The notes under the pieces: generated by a model
Told to the model about the DNA's origin: nothing
Database searches by the model: none
The model's input: the letters and a program-made list of their open reading frames with translations, nothing else
Shown: positions 59,643 through 64,000 of the stretch, one piece after another
Layout of the letters: every line of letters starts with the position of its first letter
How positions within the stretch are numbered: position 1 is the first letter of the stretch
Source: an uncultured Ruminococcus sp.
Lineage (GTDB): Bacteria > Bacillota > Clostridia > Lachnospirales > Lachnospiraceae
Assembly (NCBI GenBank): GCA_900066355.1
Contig: FMEL01000007.1
Coordinates: 62,001 to 126,000 of the forward strand
Reading direction: 5' to 3'
DNA: 64,000 nucleotides
Translations under genes and position numbers: made by a program

Positions 59643-61001
59643 TTAACATTTCAGTTTCCGATAGCTGATAATAAAATAAATGATTTCTGCGGCTGAAGTG
59701 ATAAGCCACGAAAAAACATACAGCAGATAAAGTGACGGAATGGTATGAATCCAGGCAAAGATCGTGTAGATCCATATGATACGGAATGCACAGGAACCGA
59801 GGAGTATGATAATGGTCGGGACAATCGTTTTGCCGATTCCACGTGATGCTGCAGTTGTACAGTCCATAAATACTGATACAGCATAGGAAAAAGCCATGAT
59901 CCGTATCCTCTGCATGCCGGCATCGATGACTGCCGCGTCAGTGGCAAACAATGAAAGAAACTGATGACCAAAAACAAACAGCAACACACCCAGAAGGACA
60001 CTGGCAAAGAAAGAGTAAAAAAGGCAGACAAAATAGCTTTTTAAAACTCTTTTTTTGTTTCTGGCACCGTAATTCTGACTCATGAAACTGGAACAGCCTG
60101 TATAAAAAGCATATAACACGTTAAAAATCAATGAATCCGCATTGGTGGCGGCTGCATTTCCGGAGACTGTAATAGTATTAAAGGAGTTAACCCCTGCCTG
60201 TACAAAAAGATTGGCAATGGCGAAAACTGCGCTCTGGATTCCGGCGGGAATACCGATCATCAGTACCCGGACACCCGCATCTCTGTGAAATCGGATATTT
60301 TTTAAGGAAACATGACATTCATCTTTTCGCCGTACGAGATGAATCATGATAAGAGCTGCAGAAACATACTGGGCAATCGCAGTTGCAGTTGCCACACCTG
60401 CAGCCGCCATATGAAATACAATGACAAAAAACAGGTTCAGAAGTACGTTTAACACACCGGCAATCGCGAGATAATAAAGCGGTCGCTTCGTTTCGCCACG
60501 GGCACTCAAAACACCATTACCGAAATTATAGATTCCCATTGCCGGCATACAGAGAGCATAAATCCGAAGGTAGAGTGAAGCCTGATCGATCAGATCATCT
60601 TTTGTATTTAAAAGTCGGAGCATTCCTCCTGAAAAGAAGAAACAGACTGTCCCGATCAGAAGCCCGATCAATGTACAGAGAAAAAGAGAAGTCTGTATGG
60701 TCTCTACGGTATTTTTGTGATTTTTTGCACCAAGCGCGTGCGCGACGCGGACATTGACACCACTGCCCATACCGATCAGAAATCCGGTAAACAAGGTGAC
60801 CAGAAGTGTAGTGGAACCAACAGCACCGAGTGCTTTGTAATCGGCAAAATGTCCGACAACAGCAACATCGCTTAAATTGAACATGACCTCCAGAAGCTGG
60901 GAGCACATCAGTGGAATGCTGAAGAAAAGAATATTTTTCCACAAAGAACCCGTTACCATCTCAATGGAACGGGCTTTCTTTTTTGTATTTTTACGTATCA
61001 T
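59643..61001 (-). CDS. MATE family efflux transporter
   Basis: 452-aa multidrug and toxin extrusion protein with 12 predicted helices. It starts with a basic tail and GSLWKNILFFSIPLMCSQLL, then FNLSDVAVVGHFADYKALGA (20 residues), the cation-site region of NorM/DinF-type carriers. The second half repeats the pattern (MIGIPAGIQSAVFAIANLFV, 20 residues). Probably Na+ or H+ driven; substrate unknown. GAGGTTTAT precedes the ATG, 18 bases after the araC-type gene, so both are likely co-transcribed. Confidence 0.93.
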   Translation of the reverse strand: MIRKNTKKKARSIEMVTGSLWKNILFFSIPLMCSQLLEVMFNLSDVAVVGHFADYKALGAVGSTTLLVTLFTGFLIGMGSGVNVRVAHALGAKNHKNTVETIQTSLFLCTLIGLLIGTVCFFFSGGMLRLLNTKDDLIDQASLYLRIYALCMPAMGIYNFGNGVLSARGETKRPLYYLAIAGVLNVLLNLFFVIVFHMAAAGVATATAIAQYVSAALIMIHLVRRKDECHVSLKNIRFHRDAGVRVLMIGIPAGIQSAVFAIANLFVQAGVNSFNTITVSGNAAATNADSLIFNVLYAFYTGCSSFMSQNYGARNKKRVLKSYFVCLFYSFFASVLLGVLLFVFGHQFLSLFATDAAVIDAGMQRIRIMAFSYAVSVFMDCTTAASRGIGKTIVPTIIILLGSCAFRIIWIYTIFAWIHTIPSLYLLYVFSWLITSAAEIIYFIISYRKLKC

Positions 61002-61019
61002 ATAAACCTCAATAATAAA

Positions 61020-62072
61020 TTAAATTTTATGTTTTTTGCGGTATTCACCCGGAGTGATCCCGTAGGCTTTCTTAAAAGTCCGCATAAAATGTTCCGGTGA
61101 TTCATAGCCGACCAGCTCACAGATCGCATGGTTGCTGAGTTGGGTTTCACGGAGCGCGCGGCATGCCTGGTTCAGCTTAATGTCACGGATGATCTGAAGA
61201 AAAGTCTGGCCGGTTCCTTCCTTTATCAGTGTACTGAAATGCGAAGTACTGTAGCCAAAATGTTCCGCGGTGCTTCCAAGAGTAGCATTCTGATAATGAT
61301 AATTCAGATAATTCAGAATTTCTGTCATAGAGCCGCTTCCGGTATCTTTTGTGAGAATGGACTCAATATCATTTTCGTGATAGCGAAGAAGCATTGCCCA
61401 GAACATGATCAGCATGGAATTCAGGAAGGTGTAGCTGTATTTTTCATGCCCGAGATATTCGATATAAAGATTTTCCAGCATATCACGGATGCGGATATCA
61501 TCAAAAGTATGGAAAATCAGATAATTCCCCTCAGTTTTACGATAAAGTACATGTGCAAAAAAATGGGCAAGTGCGCTGTCAGCAGTCAGTGACTGGAAAA
61601 AAGTGGACTGAAAAGTAGAGCCACGGACCAGGATATTAAAAGCGAGACTGTCATCAAAAATTCCGATACTGTGCGTGGTATGAGGCGGTATGATGCAGAT
61701 ATCTCCGGTATGGAGTTCATGAGCCATTCCCTGGATTGTTGTATGGGCAGTTCCGTTATATACGCAGATGATCTCAAAAAACTCATGCTCATGATCAAAT
61801 ATCGGTGTATACCGGTAATGCTTTGAGAACATGATATTTCCGGTCAGATCACCGAAGAGGTCTTTTTCTTGCATATAGGGGTACCATGCTTCTTTTTGAA
61901 GCTCCGGAACAAAAAGACGGTGGTTGGAAATAAACTGCCGGTCCAGATTCAGACAGTAGTTATGAAAAGTTTCCGGATGATTTTTTTCCTGAAAATATAA
62001 ATCTCTGTAAAAAATTTCGTCATCATTATAGTCTTTAATATAATTTTGAAAATCCTCTCTTGTAAGTTTCAT
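61020..62072 (-). CDS. AraC family transcriptional regulator
   Basis: 350-aa regulator. Residues ~90-180 form a cupin-like ligand domain (FDHEHEFFEIICVYNGTAH, HTGDICIIPPHTTHSIG) and the C-terminal ~100 residues form the two helix-turn-helices (LGSTAEHFGYSTSHFSTLIK, 20 residues; GYESPEHFMRTFKKAYGITP, 20 residues). It diverges from the sugar symporter and is upstream of a MATE gene; control of either is inference, with the symporter and hydrolase the likelier targets. GAGGGACATTT precedes the ATG. Confidence 0.92.
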   Translation of the reverse strand: MKLTREDFQNYIKDYNDDEIFYRDLYFQEKNHPETFHNYCLNLDRQFISNHRLFVPELQKEAWYPYMQEKDLFGDLTGNIMFSKHYRYTPIFDHEHEFFEIICVYNGTAHTTIQGMAHELHTGDICIIPPHTTHSIGIFDDSLAFNILVRGSTFQSTFFQSLTADSALAHFFAHVLYRKTEGNYLIFHTFDDIRIRDMLENLYIEYLGHEKYSYTFLNSMLIMFWAMLLRYHENDIESILTKDTGSGSMTEILNYLNYHYQNATLGSTAEHFGYSTSHFSTLIKEGTGQTFLQIIRDIKLNQACRALRETQLSNHAICELVGYESPEHFMRTFKKAYGITPGEYRKKHKI

Positions 62073-62264
62073 AAATGTCCCTCAAAATATTGATAGATCA
62101 GAATTATTTCTTTATATAATAGATCTCGTTTTGCAATTCGATATTTTCAGTATAGCATCATCTGAATCGAAAAAAAAGTCAGTGTTTTACAAAAAAAATC
62201 ACAATTGGAAGAAATGTAAAAAAGAAGTAAAGTAATGGCAGAAAGAAATTTGGAGGTTATAAAA

Positions 62265-63620
62265 ATGAACGAAGTTGAAAAGAAAGTAAAAATTGGCTTA
62301 TGGCGTCAGAGAATCGGTTACGGCTCATCCGATTTTGCCTGCAATCTGATCTGGCAGATGATCTCATTGTACCTGCTGTATTTTTACACAAACGTGATGC
62401 ATCTGAATGCCGGTGCAGTCAGTGTTATGTTCCTTGTGACAAAAGTAATTGATGGAATTTCAGACCTGATCGTAGGATTCCTGATCGACAAGACAAACAC
62501 CAGATGGGGTAAATCAAGACCATGGATTCTGTTTGGTGCAGTTCCGTTTGGTGTGGCAGCGGTTGTTGCTTTTTCTGTCCCGAATATCGGACAGACAGGA
62601 ATGCTGATCTACGCATATGTATCTTACATCCTGCTTTCTACAGCATACACAGTTGTAAATATTCCGATGGCATCTATCCTTCCGGCACTGAGTGAAGATC
62701 CGCACGAAAGAACAGTCCTTGCATCCTGCAGAACTTTCTTTTCTTCTGTAGGTTCTACTGTAGTCAGTGCATTTGCCCTGACACTTGTTGATAAATTCGG
62801 AAATGGTAACGAAGCACTTGGTTTCCGTATTGTAATGATGATCTTTGGAGTCATCGGATGCCTTGTTTTCTTTTTCTGCTTCTTTAATACAAAAGAACGT
62901 GTTGTGATCAAACAGGAAAAAGTCAGCCTGAAAGCAAACATTTCCTGCCTGCTTCACAATAAACCGTGGAAACTTTTTGCACTGAATATCGTATGGTTCT
63001 TCGGTGGCTATGTAATTCAGGCAAGTGCGGTTATTTATTACTTTACATATGTTGTACAGAATACAACACTGGTACAGATTGTTGCGACGATTACAACACT
63101 TGTCCCGATTGTAACGAATCTCTGTGCACCATTCCTCGTAAAACTGACAACGAAGAAAAATCTGATGGTTGGAGGAAGCTTTGTACACATGGGTGGTCTT
63201 CTGATTATCTTCTTTGGCGGAACAAATGTGCCGGTACTTCTTGCAGGTGCGGTGATCGCAGCAGCAGGATATGGTCTGAAGGGAAGTATGCATTTCGCAA
63301 TGCAGCCTGACCCGGTTGATTATGGTGAATGGAAAAGCGGTGTCAACACAGCCGGAACGCTTTCCGCAGTAAATGGCTTTGTAGGTAAAGTTGGTATGGC
63401 AATTGCAAGCAGTGTCGGAGCTGCTATGCTTCAGTTCGGTGGATTTGATGCAACTCAGACGATCCAGACAGTGACAGCACAGCACTATATCACTGCCATG
63501 TACATCTGGGTTCCGATTATCACAAATATTGCAACAATTGTTACTATGATGTTCTATGATCTGGATAAGATTTATCCACAGATTATCAAAGAACTTGATG
63601 AAAGGAGAGCAAACGCATAA
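62265..63620 (+). CDS. GPH family sugar:cation symporter (MelB-like MFS)
   Basis: 451-aa symporter with 12 helices. It starts MNEVEKKVKIGLWRQRIGYG and has the GPH signature DKTNTRWGKSRPWILFGAVP (20 residues) after helix 2, where Asp residues bind the cation in MelB. Later DPVDYGEWKSGVNTAGTLSA (20 residues) is also typical. Substrate is probably a glycoside or oligosaccharide used by the next gene. ATG 62265 behind GGAGGTTAT is chosen over ATG 62235. The stop overlaps the next start (TAATG). Confidence 0.93.
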   Translation: MNEVEKKVKIGLWRQRIGYGSSDFACNLIWQMISLYLLYFYTNVMHLNAGAVSVMFLVTKVIDGISDLIVGFLIDKTNTRWGKSRPWILFGAVPFGVAAVVAFSVPNIGQTGMLIYAYVSYILLSTAYTVVNIPMASILPALSEDPHERTVLASCRTFFSSVGSTVVSAFALTLVDKFGNGNEALGFRIVMMIFGVIGCLVFFFCFFNTKERVVIKQEKVSLKANISCLLHNKPWKLFALNIVWFFGGYVIQASAVIYYFTYVVQNTTLVQIVATITTLVPIVTNLCAPFLVKLTTKKNLMVGGSFVHMGGLLIIFFGGTNVPVLLAGAVIAAAGYGLKGSMHFAMQPDPVDYGEWKSGVNTAGTLSAVNGFVGKVGMAIASSVGAAMLQFGGFDATQTIQTVTAQHYITAMYIWVPIITNIATIVTMMFYDLDKIYPQIIKELDERRANA

Positions 63621-64000
63621 TGGCAGAGGTAAGTATAGATCTTAACATGGTCCGTGTGACCAATGATGCATTTGTTGCAAAAGCAGAGGCATGTGCACCT
63701 AAGCTTCTGGAGACAGTGGTTCGCCCTGTTTCCATCGTAGATATCGTAAAAACAGAAAATGTATATCCGGATGTTAATAAGAAGGACGACATCAAAAATC
63801 TCTCTTCCTATCATCTTGCAAAAGGAGATAAGATCTGTCTGGATTTCGGTGATCATCAGGTAGGATATGTTACACTGAAATTAAACTCTGTAGGGAGTCC
63901 GCAGGATGCACCGGCATTTTTCAGACTGAAATTTGCAGAGATTGCAAAAGAAATCACAGAGGATTCCAAAGATTATGACGGATGGATCAGCCGTGGCTGG
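63620..64000 (+). CDS. Probable family 78-type glycoside hydrolase (alpha-L-rhamnosidase-like), partial
   Basis: The first 127 codons of a gene cut by the window end; ATG 63620 overlaps the symporter stop by one base and AAAGGAGAG precedes it. The translation begins MAEVSIDLNMVRVTNDAFVA (20 residues) and contains ICLDFGDHQVGYVTLKLNSV (20 residues) and DYDGWISRGW. This resembles the N-terminal beta domain of large bacterial rhamnosidase-like hydrolases, but the catalytic part is outside the window, so the activity is only a guess. No signal peptide, suggesting an intracellular enzyme acting after uptake by the symporter. Confidence 0.7.
   Translation, partial: MAEVSIDLNMVRVTNDAFVAKAEACAPKLLETVVRPVSIVDIVKTENVYPDVNKKDDIKNLSSYHLAKGDKICLDFGDHQVGYVTLKLNSVGSPQDAPAFFRLKFAEIAKEITEDSKDYDGWISRGW

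Overview
The window is one continuous piece of a Gram-positive, endospore-forming chromosome. It carries spoIIIA genes, spoIVB, spo0A, spoIIM and a SpoVB-like flippase. Gene order, protein sequences, AGGAGG-type ribosome sites and the Fe-S, queuosine-salvage and glycan genes point to an anaerobic gut Clostridia, most likely family Lachnospiraceae (Blautia/Dorea/Mediterraneibacter-like). The species cannot be fixed by eye. No rRNA, tRNA, CRISPR array, prophage or transposase gene was seen.

Layout. (1) 1-3.35 kb: the tail of the spoIIIA operon (AD to AH). (2) 3.4-14.1 kb: prfC, an Asp23 protein, then the conserved Firmicutes run nusB-xseA-xseB-ispA-dxs-tlyA-nadK-argR-recN with many stop/start overlaps. 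(3) 14.3-23.4 kb: spoIVB-spo0A-glgA-recA-recX-rny-spoIIM-xerD. (4) 23.4-30.7 kb: DAHP synthase and SpoVB-like flippase on the minus strand, then iscR-nifS-nifU-P-type ATPase on the plus strand. (5) 30.7-41.8 kb: an amylosucrase-like GH13 enzyme with a long Lys/Glu repeat tail and a PHP phosphatase (minus), then gap, pgk, tpiA, hom, an Mbeg1-like protein and gpmI. (6) 42-50.9 kb: a gene remnant, an L,D-transpeptidase, a small membrane protein, HAD phosphatase, mutY, a GT2 glycosyltransferase, a lipid kinase and topB. (7) 51-56.2 kb: adenine deaminase, a Lon-like AAA protein without protease domain, and a preQ1-I riboswitch controlling a nucleoside hydrolase and an ECF S-component. (8) 56.2-64 kb: a second GH13 enzyme, pckA, MATE exporter and AraC regulator (minus), diverging from a GPH sugar symporter and the start of a probable family-78 glycoside hydrolase.

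How the genes fit together. Lower glycolysis (gap, pgk, tpiA, gpmI), pckA, glgA and two GH13 enzymes form a carbon-storage and glycolysis set. spo0A, spoIVB, spoIIM and spoIIIA are sporulation genes. recA carries a LexA-type operator. The riboswitch, nucleosidase and ECF component form a queuosine/queuine salvage unit of the type described in gut Clostridia.

The most interesting unexplained signal is a dispersed hairpin-rich element (about 187 nt when complete) found three times: 14190-14283, 21504-21690 and 47530-47629. Two copies are internally deleted. All three start exactly at the T-tract of a rho-independent terminator, and one stem pair co-varies between copies. Other points: the tandem-repeat tail of the GH13 enzyme, the Lon-like ATPase with Asn in its Walker B motif, an unannotated gene remnant after gpmI, a perfect inverted repeat around the spo0A promoter and ribosome site, and repeat-like DNA between pgk and tpiA.
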